From Phellopilus nigrolimitatus (taxonomy: Eukaryota > Basidiomycota > Agaricomycetes > Hymenochaetales > Hymenochaetaceae): a stretch of DNA of 64,000 bases. The stretch lies in the NCBI GenBank assembly GCA_021029095.1, contig JAJOHG010000003.1, positions 1,054,001 through 1,118,000 of the forward strand. The letters are read 5' to 3'. Of this stretch, positions 33,571 to 44,931 are shown piece after piece. The notes below the pieces were generated by a model. The model did no database searches and was not told where the DNA came from. It saw only the letters and a program-made list of their open reading frames with translations. The position numbers and the translations under genes are program-made. Numbering within the stretch: the first letter of the stretch is position 1; every line of letters starts with the position of its first letter.

Positions 33571-35110
33571 TTAAACGAGCATGAGAGCGCTGGCGACGAG
33601 CAGACCGAAGACGGCGAGCGACGGGCGAGCGAATGCCGACGCGCCGCTGACCGCCCCCTGCCTAGATGCCGCCGTTCCACTCGCGGAAGCCGAGGAACCA
33701 GTGGTAGACGAGGGGGCCTTATTAGCGGCACTACTTGCAGTAGAGGAAGACGTCGAGCCAGGAGCCGCCGACGTAGTGGCGTCAGTCTTGATGAAGCTGT
33801 TGAACACGGCGTCGTCCTCCTGGCCGTCCTGGTAGACCGGCATCGACGCGTTCATCTCCGCCTGCGAGACGGGCTTCCAGTTGTTCTGCGCGACGAGCGG
33901 CCACGCCGTCTTGAACGCGGCGACCGTGTCGTTGGTGAGCTCGTGCTCGAGGATGATCAGGCCGGGGCTCTTCGGGCCGCTAAGCCACTGCTGCATGCTG
34001 GCCTGGATCTTCTCCGGCGTCGTGCCGCCGGAGGCCATGCTCCAGTCCTCGGTGTCCTGGTTCCACAGAATGGCGGACATGCCGAAGACCTCGCGCGCGA
34101 TCGCGGAGACGCGCTGGTCGATGTCGCCGTACGGCGGGCGCCAGAAGCGCGGGAGCTTGCCGTTCGTCGAGTCGTAGATGATCTGTATCGTCCAGCCGAA
34201 TTGCGCAAGCAATTCTTGGTTCGTCTGTGTGGTCATGTATGGGTGTGTATAAGTATGCACGGCGATGTCGTCTCCGAGCTTCTCGGAAGCGACGAGAAAC
34301 TCTTGCCAGTTGTTGAGGACATTGACACCAATCATGTAGTGCGTCGCCTTCTGGTTCTGCTGCTGCAGAAATGCGTAAAGCTCCGCTGAACCCTATGGGA
34401 AAATGAGACAGATAAGTATTCAATTAAATGAGATTCTAAGGCACATAAAACTGCCAGGGCGGAGAGATAGTCGTTCTAGACTAATCTCGGCCGATGCTAC
34501 CAAACGCATGACCCCTGCTCTCGACTCGAATAAAAAAGTGAATACACACATCGGAAGGACCATCGTCAAAGCCGATGCCTATGACACCATCGGGGGCGTC
34601 CCAAATGTCCTCAGGGATACGGCAAATGCGGTCTGTCGCCGCGCAGATAGACGGGTCGTTACGCTTCTCATTGGTACCGGCGGGATACACGGGCGAGTTA
34701 CCACCGGTTGACGTCGAAGGCGGGATGTCAGGGATCTTGCCCGCGGAGACTGCGGCGTTGAGTGCATCGACCCAGGACTGGGGGAGGCTACTCGGGTCCG
34801 GCGTCGAAGCTGGATATTTGGCAGACCAACCTGTTTGTCGGTGATCAGCAAAGCTCACGCGAAGGGTCCGTATTCCAGGAAGATTCCCGTACAAGACGGG
34901 AGGGCGAAGTCAACACGCACTGGGGGAGCCCACGGAGGGCGAGGGGTCGGCGCGCTTGCTGTTGCGACGGAAGAGGGAATGGGCGAAGTGATCGTCGTCG
35001 TGGTACCAGCGGGAAGGAAGGGCAGAGTCGGTGCGACTCGAATGTTCGTGGGCGAGGGCGGGGGCGGCGAGGGTAGAGGCGAGGACTAAAAGAGCGGCGA
35101 GGGCGACCAT
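33571..35110 (-). CDS. GPI-anchored chitin deacetylase (CE4 polysaccharide deacetylase)
   Basis: Exons on the minus strand are 34921-35110, 34550-34830 and 33571-34392, giving 430 aa. A signal peptide (MVALAALLVLASTLAAPALA) begins the protein. All five CE4 motifs are visible: GFDDGP (motif 1, catalytic base and metal Asp), HTYTH (residues about 203-207, metal ligands), RPPYGD (motif 3), DTEDW (motif 4) and LIILEHEL (motif 5, catalytic His). A Ser/Thr/Ala-rich stalk and a hydrophobic end (SLAVFGLLVASALMLV) indicate a GPI-anchor signal. The enzyme removes acetyl groups from cell-wall chitin to make chitosan. The common TFDDGP is GFDDGP here, a conservative change. Intron 2 is long for the window (157 nt) and follows motif 1 directly. 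Confidence 0.92.
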
Positions 35111-36316
35111 GACGGGCGGGAGGGAGGAGGGTCAGGCAGAGATGGGCGTACCTTTCTGCGTTGTGCTGACGCATGGTTATGGAAGCGGGATTAAATACTG
35201 TAGAGAGCAGTCAGCCTCCCGTAAGAACGTTGCGGCGAGCCGATATTTGTTGGCGGCAGTTGGCGGCGAGCCAATCGAAACAATCAAAGATCGTCGAACC
35301 CTAAATCTCACGTGTCTTTCTTTCTTCTGGAACCATTTCCCGCCGCTTTAGGAATCCCTGCCATCGGCTTCTCTTGGCGGTTCCTTCTCCCACGTCCGCT
35401 CAGAACGCTAATCTTTTTCTCGAATCTGAAACGCAAGTAAGAAACCGAGAAAATATCTTCCATGGCAGGTCCACATACTGTAATTACAGGAACTGGCGTG
35501 AAATGGCCAGGAACGAGCCCTTACTCTAGGAACAAGCGCAACGCCCTCGACACAACCACCCGCCACTCCTTCCCCAATTCCATCTCTTAAATTCCGGTGG
35601 TGTTCTCGGCTGGAACATTTGCTCATCTTATTCACATAGCGGCTTCATTCACCGAACACGCTATTTGTTTTACTTATCTGCAACCGGCCTAATCTCTCAT
35701 GCTTTCCTCGCATCACGAGTAGTTACCCTTTTTTTTGGCTCGGGTTCTTCATCCTCCGACAATAATGCAACCGGCTTATAACTCATCGGTATAAACGAGG
35801 ATCAACTCGTTTAAACCGCTAAAAGCATCGTGTACTCATGCCAAACAGCGTGCAGCAGTGCTAATCCTTTTTTGTGACTTTTCTGTGGGTCTTCTACTCT
35901 TGCCAGCTCGTCGCCCCCTTCAAGTAACCATTGCAGTTGCAAGACTATGAACACCGACATCTTCGAAACACCAACGTTTTCGAAACACCGGCATTTTCGA
36001 CATTCTTACGCCTGAAATTATATATTGTGGCAGCCCGAGAGGCAAGGGTGACCTCCACCTTGATAAGTCGGCACCTCGATCGCTCAAAGTCTCTTTCTCC
36101 CAGGTTCATTTCCTATAACCACGAATTCTGAAGAACAAATTGAAGAGAAGAATGTATGTATTTACAATATGCATGAGTATGTTAAATATAGGAAAGGGTA
36201 TTGAGTGTGAGAGACTGCAGTTGCATCACAATCCAAGATGAAGAGAAACAGGATGTGTCCGCGTAGCGTCAAAGCAAATACTATACACCATATATTCCTT
36301 GCGAAAACAAAGCACC
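35111..36316. other. Intergenic, no gene recognised
   Basis: The 200-400 bases next to 35111 should contain the chitin deacetylase promoter. The stretch from 36130 to 36316 is probably the VAC14 3' region. Between them, CT-rich DNA and short frames show no motif or splice structure. Confidence 0.5.
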
Positions 36317-39300
36317 TTACCCGTTCTTCCCTAAGCTCGTGAGAGTCCGTCTCTGCCTACTCTGTGCTTGGACTTGAGGCGAAGGACTTTTCGAGCGCGG
36401 TGTCGCGTTCTGTTGCTGTGCGAAACCCAACAGTCCGCTCGGACTTGCCACGCGTCTCGGGTTGAGAGGCGACAATATGCTCCCCCTCGCGTTCCCTCCG
36501 TTCCCTCCGGGAATCCCGCTCGAGCTAGCGCCCAGGGAAAGACCTGTGAGTGGGAGACCCTCTCCGCCAGTCACTTTGCGGCGCATTTGCGGCCTTGACG
36601 GGCCTGCGCCATTCGCACTAGGCCTCTCGTGCCTTTCCAAGTAGCTCGCAGCGGAAGATTCTTCGCCCCGTCTTGACTTCTCGTGCCGTAGCTGTACCGA
36701 TCGAAAATGCGTAAGGAGCTCTTGCCATTTGATCTCTTCCCCTCGACCGAGTTTTGACCGTCCAGTGAATGTTGTCGACGACCTGGTCAGATATACGAAC
36801 ATGAGTAGTCCATAAAAAAAAGAATTTGGAAACTCACGATCTAGGAGCGATGTGTAAGAATCCAGCTGAATTAACCGCGTTGAGTCTGTTCCGTAATGAT
36901 ACGAATGCAGAACTTTGAGGAAGGAGCATCAGAAGACCATATAGACACTTGAATAGGTAGGGGTATTTTTCGGGTTCAAGGAGTTGGAGACGAAGATCTG
37001 AATATAACTAGGTCGGCTGTTCTGAAGAATGGCGGGTGCATAATGCTCACAGGTAAACACGGGGGATTCAATCAATTGTACAAGCTTGTCAACTTGCACC
37101 AGGAGCTGTACTGTGATCTCTAAGTCGGCACTGCAGAATAATGAATGAGAAGTATACAATCGACCCGAAACGGAGGCACAAACAATATTGATAAGAGATT
37201 GGACGCATGCTCGTACGCTTGTGCTAGCAGGCACAGTGCAAAAACCGCCACGGCATTGTGGCACCACGACCGATATAGTGTAGTGAATAGTGCTTGTCCG
37301 TCTTGCTGCGAAGGAACCGTTAGAGCTAATCACTAGCTCTGTAAGACTATTAAAACATACCCGAATCTCCAAGCTCTTTAGTCGACGTCTGAATTCAGCG
37401 AGCTCCGGAGATGTTATCAAGATCAAATTCAGCTTCTGAATCATCACGCTCGCGAACTCCAGATCCTAAGCTCATGATCAGGGCTCTGCTTGAAAAGGAG
37501 CGTGCCGTTTTGCTAACCTCATCCTTCTCAAGTATTTCTGCCAAAGTACGGTATATTCGTTCGGTGTTGAGGTTCAGACAGAGTTGCCGGATGATCAGGC
37601 TGCCTCGATGGTCAAGTAGACGGCGATCTGTGCTGAAAAGCTCGAGGAGGTTGACCATGAAGGATTTAAAATAGCTTTCTTCTGAGCTTGAAGAAATTTG
37701 CGCGAGTAGTTGAAGGTCATGCTTGATCACCTGTAGTAGAAGTGGTTTAGATATCTGCATCACTTGTCTAAACGAGCAATGAATGTGGTACGAGCCTCGT
37801 CCGACGAATCGGAAAGAGTTTTCAAAAGAGCAGGGAATGTACCGTCGTCCATGGACAAGATCTGAAGAGATCGGATAGATCAGCAGCAATCTTATAATTT
37901 ACGTCGCATTCACTAGCCTTTTTCGGGACTTTCTGGTGTAGCATGATAAGCCATTTCAGCGCGGCAACACGCGTCTCTTCATGTTCGCTCAGGAACTGTA
38001 TCGTGAGCACGTTTACCGTCTCGTGATAATCAAAGGGATCTATCTCCGCCTGAATAGGGGACTGGGTTAGTATTTGACCCTGTCCCTGTGACGACGATCC
38101 GCCTTGCTGAGTCGGTGCAACACTCGCCGCCGTAGATGTCGGCGACTGGGACCGGCTGCCCTGTGTCTGCGACGCGGCGTCGAGATCGAATGGCGGTGCG
38201 TGGTGGGTCAGGTCGCCTAGTGCCGGAACAGTGACCGAACGATGGCGGGAGGACACCTGTATTGTACGGTCGGAAGCAGGAGATGATGTGGCGTCTGTCT
38301 GCGCCTCAGCCGCAGTCGGTTCCTTCGGGAGCGTGGATTGCCGCGAGGCGGCGGGAGAAGCAGAGCCCGCAGTTGTACCAGGCGGTGAGGGACCCGTCCG
38401 ACCAGAAGAGATAGACCCTTTGTCCTTGTCCATGCTTCCATGCTGACTCGACGAACTCGGAGAGGGAAGATTCTGTACGACACTGAAAAGCGCCTGGTTC
38501 GTGCGCAGAGCTTGTTGCTGAATCATCGGAACGTGATGGGCGAGGTTGGGAAGGATTGCAGGAATGAGGCGAGGGGTGAAAGGCAGCATGACGTCCTGCG
38601 CGAAGTGGAGAAATTCCGCGAGCCAGGATAGCGCAGTATACATCTGAATCTCGTCGTCTGTAAAATAAGTCAGACTTTGTGTATAATATAGTATACGTAA
38701 CAACTAACGCTCATCGTCAAGTTGCTGCAAAAGAATCTCAACAATCGCCGCATGATGAACTTTGACGCCTTGACCCGGGACGTACGCTGTGCATGGTATA
38801 AGTATACGCTGTTGCTTATGAGAGGGTAAGGATGTACCTCCAGTATCCTTCACATCTACCTCCGACACAGATTCGCCATCATGTGTGAAACCTTCACCCT
38901 CCGGCAGGAAAGCGGCTCGTTCGGGATGCGTCATTGTGATATCCGGTAACTTGTCGTCAGGCCGGCGTCCCTGTTCGTATGCATCCGTTTCTCGCATTAT
39001 TCTTGCTTTTTCCTCTGATCGCTTCTGAACCGAGGCGATGGAGCGCAACTCGCGGAGGAAGTCAGCAAGTAGGTTCTCTGTCGCGACTCGGACATCTTCT
39101 GTAGGGTCAGAAAGATATTTGCTGGTGGAGTATATCAATAGACTTTAGCACGCGAATTAAATGCGACTCACAAAAGCCCGTCCAAAAATTCCGGTAAATA
39201 AGAAATAAGTTCAAGTTCTGGAACCGAATCTAGCACCGTTATCCATGACACAAGGAAACTGCGAGTGAATGGGCTGACGACATATATTCGGTCGGAAAGT

Positions 39301-40092
39301 AGTGGGATGAAGTGTGCCAGAGAGAACGCCTTCTTTGGTGCATCGTAGTCGCTTGCGTCGTCGGGGTACGGAACCAAAATGCCCTGGTTGTTCTGGTCGG
39401 TCTGTTGTCGGATTTTCTCTGTCTCAGCATATTGTGGCACATATACAGAGGCAGATTCGGCGACGATATCTTTAAGAAGGCGATCGAGAAGTTCTGCGCC
39501 ATTCTTCACAGAAAGTTCTGAGTCTGCGGAGAGCTGAATACAGGTGAGTTCTACTAATAGAATGCACGGAAGACAACCTGTCACACACCTTGCTCAGCGC
39601 ATCAAAGATGGGATTGAAGTACACCAAGATTTCTCCCTTCGAAACCTTCGCGATGTTGTATAGGCACTCTGCAGAGAAATAGCGAATTCTGTTCTCTGGA
39701 TCGGCAAAGCATATGAGTAGGTTTTCGATGAACTTGTCCATGAACGGAGCAATATCGACATTCAGAGCAATGGCAGTTCCTGCCAGACCAATTAGTCCGC
39801 CATTCTTTACATGCAGCGGATTTGAGGGATTGCTGAACATGTCGACGAGCTGGTCAATAATTTGATTGATACGCCGTTGGTCGCCCAATATGTGGCACTC
39901 GCGAATCTGCCTGCGCTGCTCATGAGGCACATTTAAAAAAATCTTGAAAAGTTCCTTCTCACTTCTCAAGGTCGAGCGCAGCGGCTTTGCGCTTCTCATA
40001 CATCTTGTCGACGAGTTGACGCGATATGCCTGGGTCTAACGCGCACGGGTGAGTTCCTCGCCATTACGGATAGCACTGGAGATCGTACCCAT
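36317..40092 (-). CDS. VAC14: Vac14, HEAT-repeat scaffold of the Fab1/PIKfyve complex
   Basis: Fourteen exons on the minus strand (40089-40092, 39963-40029, 39910-39589, 39533-39172, 39121-38838, 38786-38709, 38657-37918, 37861-37796, 37730-37518, 37465-37361, 37305-37184, 37130-37051, 36997-36838, 36782-36317) give 1022 aa. Hallmarks include [134 protein letters not shown] and [20 protein letters not shown]. Vac14 holds Fab1 and Fig4 together on vacuole membranes for PI(3,5)P2 turnover. A Ser/Thr/Gln-rich insert interrupts the middle. The first exon appears to be only ATGG. Two introns flanking the DDGTFP exon need GC-AG boundaries. It is head-to-head with the GNAT gene, 318 bp apart. Confidence 0.9.
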
Positions 40093-40410
40093 GGCTGCTA
40101 GACGTCCCCTTCGACAACGGTCGAGGTCGGCAGCTTGGGTCTGGGATTTCCCGTGTGCGTGTTGTGCGCGTTTGGAATAAAGTCGCCACAGCCGGGATGC
40201 AGGAGCGTGCCACAGCGATCTGCAAGCAAGAGCCGGCAAGCAGTGACGTGACCACGCGCGTGGACAGCGGCGCAGCGTCGCAGTGTCTATTTGCTCTCAC
40301 CATCACTGATTTCAACAGGCGCAGCGCTCCGCAAATGTGATCTATTTACTTTCAGGCTGCGCCTGTTACGCAGTTTGACCGCGGTCATCTTGAAAACGTA
40401 TTTATATAAG
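40093..40410. promoter_or_regulatory. Divergent promoter region, VAC14 / GNAT
   Basis: The two start codons face away from each other across 318 bp. The half next to VAC14 is GC-rich. A TTTATATAAG stretch at 40400-40409 lies immediately before the GNAT start codon, too close for a TATA box if translation begins at 40411; it would fit better if the downstream ATG at 40459 is used. Confidence 0.4.
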
Positions 40411-41523
40411 ATGGACAGTCTGTATCCAACAGGCCCTTGCATTCCTCGCAGCGTCACCATGATTACTCTGCCTGCCATCGACGGAGGATACGAGAAGGAC
40501 AGTCCAATAGTTGAGCCTCTTCGCAAAGGTATGTCTATATGGGTGATCGTTCGACTGATTACTCAAGGGAATCGTCCAGAACACTTGGACAAGGCAGTTG
40601 ACTCGGTAACGACAGCGTTCGAGAATGACCCAATGAACAAGTACGTTTTCGGGGTGCGTAGTTATAAACTCCGTATGTCGCTATATTCTAAAAATTGATT
40701 TATCATCTTCAGGATGCAGAAAAACCCAGTCCTACACGATCGGCGTTAACAAAGCGTGCCTGGAAGGTCTCTTTCGGCCGAGCTATCAAACGCAAACTGG
40801 CCTATACAGTGAATGGCGGAGACGCAGTAATTGTTGCGTGCGTAAGCTGCGAGGTAATTCGGCCTAGGTTCGTAAACTGACATCGACAAATTAATCTTGC
40901 AGTACTCCTGCTGAGGAAGACTCTACCAAGCCGTCGTTGATCGATCGTGCAATTGATTTTGTTATTAAAACCATCTTGAAGACTCTTCAATCGCAAGGGC
41001 CGGAACAAATGAAGGTATATCTTACCTCTCAAATGAGTGCTGTTTCGGTGGCACTCATCTTGCATCAGCGGTTCAATGAGGTTCAGTCGAAATCTCAAAA
41101 GTTGCGCGAAGAAAAACTGGGCGACAGTGTCAAGAGCATGATATACCTGAATCTCATTGCGACGGCACCCGAGAGCCAAGGTCATGGATATGGTACTGCG
41201 TTGATGGACACTGTCCTCTTCCAGGTTCGCTTGGTTCTTTTGTTTGCCTTGCTTTGAATAAAAGCTGATGAAAAAATTGACAGGCCGATATTCACAGACA
41301 TTCCATCTACCTGTTTGCAAGTAATGTTGCAAATGTGGCGTATTACGAATCCTTTGGTTTTACAACCATCGCGCTGGTTACCTTAGGCGACGACAATCCT
41401 GCTTGGCACGATCCGCCCGTTCTTGTACCCTTGGTGAGCGAAATAATGATAATTACTTTCTGTTTCCCTAATATTTCGTAGATGGTTCGAGAGCCGAAGC
41501 GACTTTCGACAACGCAGGAATAG
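40411..41523 (+). CDS. GNAT-family N-acetyltransferase
   Basis: Exons are 40411-40528, 40568-40653, 40713-40837, 40903-41224, 41284-41433 and 41482-41523, giving 280 aa. The acetyl-CoA binding motif A is LNLIATAPESQGHGYGTALM, with the QxxGxG signature, and is followed by the typical end IYLFASNVANVAYYESFGF. An N-terminal segment (HLDKAVDSVTTAFENDPMNK) also fits fungal GNAT proteins. A helical insertion, RAIDFVIKTILKTLQ, lies between the two halves. It should transfer acetyl from acetyl-CoA to a small amine or a protein; the substrate is unknown. The first intron would be just 39 nt and is in frame, so it may be retained as coding. A second ATG at 40459 is an alternative start. Confidence 0.85.
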
Positions 41524-41668
41524 TAAATCGACAACGTGCTTGTGGCCCCTTTTTTGTGGGACAATCACGGATTGTGGCAAAACTTTTATCGCTTTTGTTC
41601 CCGATGCACGCTGATAGGAAATGTAATTGTACAGAGATATTATCACTTTGATTCTTTCTTTACCGAAT

Positions 41669-43282
41669 TTACGCTGGTAATTTGACCTTCTCCAACCCTT
41701 CAGGGTAGACATACCCTCCCTGGCGGCGTACTTCATCAAAAATTGCCAACTCTAGTAGCGTCTCCGAATGTGGCATCCGCTCATTCTCGATTTTGCCGTC
41801 TGCATCGAGTACAAGAGAAACACCATTAGTCATTCGTGAAAGTCCAGTCAAAAAGGAATCTCACCTCGAATATCACGCGCAACAGCATCCGCCTCCCAAT
41901 TGAGGCCCATTCCTTGAATTGGGAACTCCTTCACCTCTTCGACAAAATCTTGTGGCCCACGTCCGACCTTGGAACGACGGATTATAAACTTGTCAGGACG
42001 CGCAGTCACCGACGGCAGAAGAATTTCCCTAAAACAACGAAGTTCCGACCGTTAGTCGCACAACTGACCTTCCTAGAAAACCGAAAACAAGGAAAACCGA
42101 CCCTTTCGTCCCTTGTATGCGTGTGACGACATCCTGTGCGCTGTTCACGCCAATGCTTGTGCTCAGGCACGCGCGTGCGCCGATGCCCACATTCGGGAAA
42201 TCAAGCGTCCAGTTCGTGTGCATGTCGACGCCTGTCTTGCCATACTTAGCCATCGTCGCACTGATTTGTGCCGGCGCGGTACGCGCGTTCTGTGGGTGAC
42301 GGTAAAGGAGGAGAAGTGCCCTGAACGAATTCGGATTGCAACGAACAGCGAATATCATGTGTGAGTTTTTCCTTTCCTTCTTACAAATCATTGATATATG
42401 CATACCACACGAGGGGATATGAACCGAGGTCGAGGAGTCCGCCGCCTGCGAGGTCTAGGTTCACCACGCGATTTTGCTCGCCGACAACTAAAACTATTTT
42501 GTCAGTGTAGCTTATGAATCTGCAGAAGAACTGATTCTTCTTACTGTCCACAAAGTCGATACTGAAATCCGACTCAAGACGCCTGATTTCTCCAATCGCT
42601 TCTTCCTTAAAAAGCACGTCTTCGAGCGCGAAGGTCAGCGGGAAGAAGCGAGTCCAGAGTGCTTCCATCAAGAACAGTTTCTTAGTCTTTGCAAGTTCTG
42701 AGAGAACTTCGAACTCGGCCCGATTAAGCGTAGCGGGCTGCATCCAAAATTAGTTCCGACTTGTGGTGAATAATCCGACTCGGAAATTCAGACCTTTTCG
42801 AGCAAGACGTGCTTTCCGGCCTCGAGCGCATCTTTCGCATCCTCGAACTGCGCGCTGTCTGTTAGTAAGGTGATAAGTACAATGTCTAATAACATTTACG
42901 TGGCTCATATGAGGCGTGCCGATGTAGATGATATCGACGTTCTGCGGGATGGACTCATTAGCCCCCCCAACCAACTTATCGATAGCGACAGCGTAGACTT
43001 TACCATGTCATTGTAAACTTCTTCGTAGCTCCCTTTTGCAGCTGGCTTCGTCTGTACAAGACCTGCTTTCTGCGCACACGCACCCTCCGGACAATTCTGC
43101 TGGATGAATTCCTCGGCCTTCGCGACGGAGCGCGAGCCCACGGCGGCGACGGCATGTGCAACATCGGAGTCCGCGACGCCGCGCCCCGACGGAGGTAGGA
43201 CGAGGTCCTTTACGAACTCTGACGAGATTCCGCCGGCGCCGATGATCCCCCATCGCAGCACGAAGGGTTTGGACGCTGACAT
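41669..43282 (-). CDS. Gfo/Idh/MocA-type NAD(P)-dependent oxidoreductase (dihydrodiol/xylose dehydrogenase-like)
   Basis: Eight exons on the minus strand (43004-43282, 42900-42941, 42794-42847, 42545-42737, 42406-42487, 42102-42320, 41865-42028, 41669-41799) give 387 aa. The Rossmann motif is LRWGIIGAGGISSEFVKD near the start. The diagnostic EKP is in HVLLEKPATLNRAE, preceded by IIYIGTPHMSH. MEALWTRFFP and LDLAGGGLLDLGSYPL match the dimeric dihydrodiol dehydrogenase / D-xylose 1-dehydrogenase (NADP+) group. It probably oxidises a sugar or a trans-dihydrodiol in the cytosol; the substrate cannot be read from sequence. Intron 6 uses GTCGGT rather than the nearby GTTTTC because only that preserves the downstream frame. 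It converges on the GNAT gene with 145 bp between stops. Confidence 0.87.
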
Positions 43283-43792
43283 GGTGCTAGTACGAACGAG
43301 AGCCCCTTTAGATTGGTGTCTAATCACTGGCTTAAATCGATTCCAAAATGCATACGTCATTTCAGATCGTGGCTTTCAAATTCGCAACGGACTTGTAAAA
43401 GCCGATCCGACATGTCGGCGGACCACTATGCGACGGCAGGGTCGATCTCAAGAAGCGTTGATTGGAAGACAGGGGTGTGAAATACAGGCAAGGAGTAGAG
43501 CAGTAGTGTATAAAGTGGTGGACAGGATTAATAGTGGGAAACAAACAAAAAATAAGAAAACGGGATGATGGTGGATTGTACAAGTTACAGTAAAAGAAGT
43601 AGGGTGATGGGAACCAGCCTTAGGGCCATTGACCAAACGTTACAGACAATGTATTCGTGACGCCATGTGTGGGGATACAGACGATACGAGCGGCAGGCTG
43701 TGTCTGGTCAATTTTTCAATTGGGTGCTGCATAGAGACTGTTAATCGATAAGCTTTGGAAGAAAGGACGACATACCTCAAACAAAAAAGGGT
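43283..43792. other. Promoter of oxidoreductase gene and 3' flank of Cys-rich peptide gene
   Basis: The side next to 43283 should contain the oxidoreductase promoter. The other side, on the minus strand, contains a possible 3' untranslated intron of the Cys-rich peptide gene: donor GTATGT at 43767-43772 and an acceptor CTATGCAG ending near 43730. Confidence 0.4.
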
Positions 43793-43921
43793 TTAGGCCT
43801 TGATACCGAAAGGACAGTTAGGAGCATGAGCATTTCGGTAGCCACAGTGGCAGCACTGGGCCGAACTGCTATCCGATGTCTGCAAACCGGAACCTTTGAC
43901 GGAATTGCCTTGCGAATCCAT
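43793..43921 (-). CDS. 42-residue Cys-rich peptide (CCHCG...NCP)
   Basis: A minus-strand frame from ATG (43921) to TAA (43793) encodes 42 aa. The N-terminal half is polar (MDSQGNSVKGSGLQTSD). The C-terminal half is QCCHCGYRNAHAPNCPFG, with four Cys and two His within 18 residues. There is no signal peptide, so it is probably cytosolic or nuclear. The C-C-H-C and C-P spacing suggests binding of one zinc or copper ion, like a minimal zinc ribbon or metallothionein; that is inference. Support for a real gene: a TATAAA box lies 118 nt upstream, the leader is CT-rich, and a GTATGT...CAG intron could lie in the 3' untranslated region. A spliced form changing the last residues cannot be excluded. 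Confidence 0.55.
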   Translation of the reverse strand: MDSQGNSVKGSGLQTSDSSSAQCCHCGYRNAHAPNCPFGIKA

Positions 43922-44546
43922 GATGAGCGATGCGTACGGTATGGGTTAACGAGCTCTAGCGGGCAAGTTGTGAAGTGGATGGTAGGCGCTCTTAGAGGGT
44001 GAATTTATTTCTGACGTCCCGGGACGAAGTCGAGCTCCTTTATATCTGCGTAAAACAAAAGGGCGAGCCTAATCCATCAGAAGATGTGTAGCCGAGAGTT
44101 GTGTTTCGGGGACACCAGCCACATGCACCTGTTCCCTCGACTAATGTGGCTTTGCAGCAAATTTTGCGTCATATTCCGGCTAGGAACAATGTACGGCTAA
44201 AGTCATAAAGAGCCTATCCAACCACGAGGTCGCCGTGTGATTTTGGTTCCGGTGAGCGGAGCTAATCTGAGTAAATCCCGCTGGATAGTATTGTCTAGAT
44301 CATATAGAAGCGCTGTTGAGAAATTTCATTATGCGTGGCTCCGACGACCCGTGCGTGGCTTGAAAAGGGCGAAGAGTAAAACGAAATTCTAAAAAGAAGC
44401 TGGAGGTAATCTGACTGTCTTTGTGGCTGATGATGATCCATAGCTGCCCTATTCGGAAGCAATGCATTCGCCTCATTGTCTCTCGCACATTAACCACCAC
44501 AAAAGGCCCCGACATCCGATAAGCGGAATTAAAATTGCGGGATCGT
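43922..44546. other. Upstream region of Cys-rich peptide gene
   Basis: Contains the TATA box at 44039-44044 and presumed upstream control sequence. No further frame with support is seen between 44050 and the MITE-like element. Confidence 0.45.
44039..44044 (-). promoter_or_regulatory. TATA box of Cys-rich peptide gene
   Basis: Minus strand reads GATATAAAGG. It lies 118 nt before the ATG at 43921, leaving room for a leader of about 85 nt. Most start regions in this window lack such a good TATA element, which hints at strong or inducible expression. Confidence 0.45.
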
Positions 44547-44751
44547 CAACTGGTTGAGAAATCGTAGGCGGATTGCATTTTTTTCTACTAGAAACGCAAT
44601 ATGATTTTATTACACACAAGTCACGCATAGGCCGGCTCTCTATCCAAATCAGGAAGTAATGCCGGCTTTATAATAATAAACTATATTGCGTTTCTGAGCA
44701 ACCTACTGTAGAGAAAAAATGCAATCCGCCTACGATTTCTCAACCAGCTGT
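44547..44751. mobile_element. MITE-like element with about 40-bp terminal inverted repeats
   Basis: The left end, starting CAACTGGTTGAGAAATCG, is repeated in inverse orientation at the right end (minus strand CAGCTGGTTGAGAAATCG). Complementarity continues through TAGGCGGATTGCATTTTTT. Inner arms AGAAACGCAATAT and ATATTGCGTTTCT pair as well, so almost all of the 205 bp can fold on itself. It has no coding capacity and is AT-rich inside. No clear target duplication is visible beyond 2-3 bp. It is a non-autonomous DNA transposon remnant or a foldback element, lying upstream of the F-box gene. Confidence 0.75.
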
Positions 44752-44931
44752 AAGCAAATAGCAAGGCTGATACTGAGATTTATAATTCTATGACTAAGCC
44801 GACAGAGATAGTCCTTGTATTCCCGTGATTGACCAAAACTCCCACCGTGAGACAGAACGCAACAAATTTGGTGCATCGAGTCCGCAACGGTCGCCTCACT
44901 GCCTCAGGCTTAAGGAGAATTACGTCTCGCC

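Noticed and set aside
37395..37889. A continuous minus-strand frame reading [16 protein letters not shown] through the VAC14 intron
   Set aside because: It lacks the conserved [14 protein letters not shown] sequence, which is present in another phase and joins its neighbours through two GC-AG introns.
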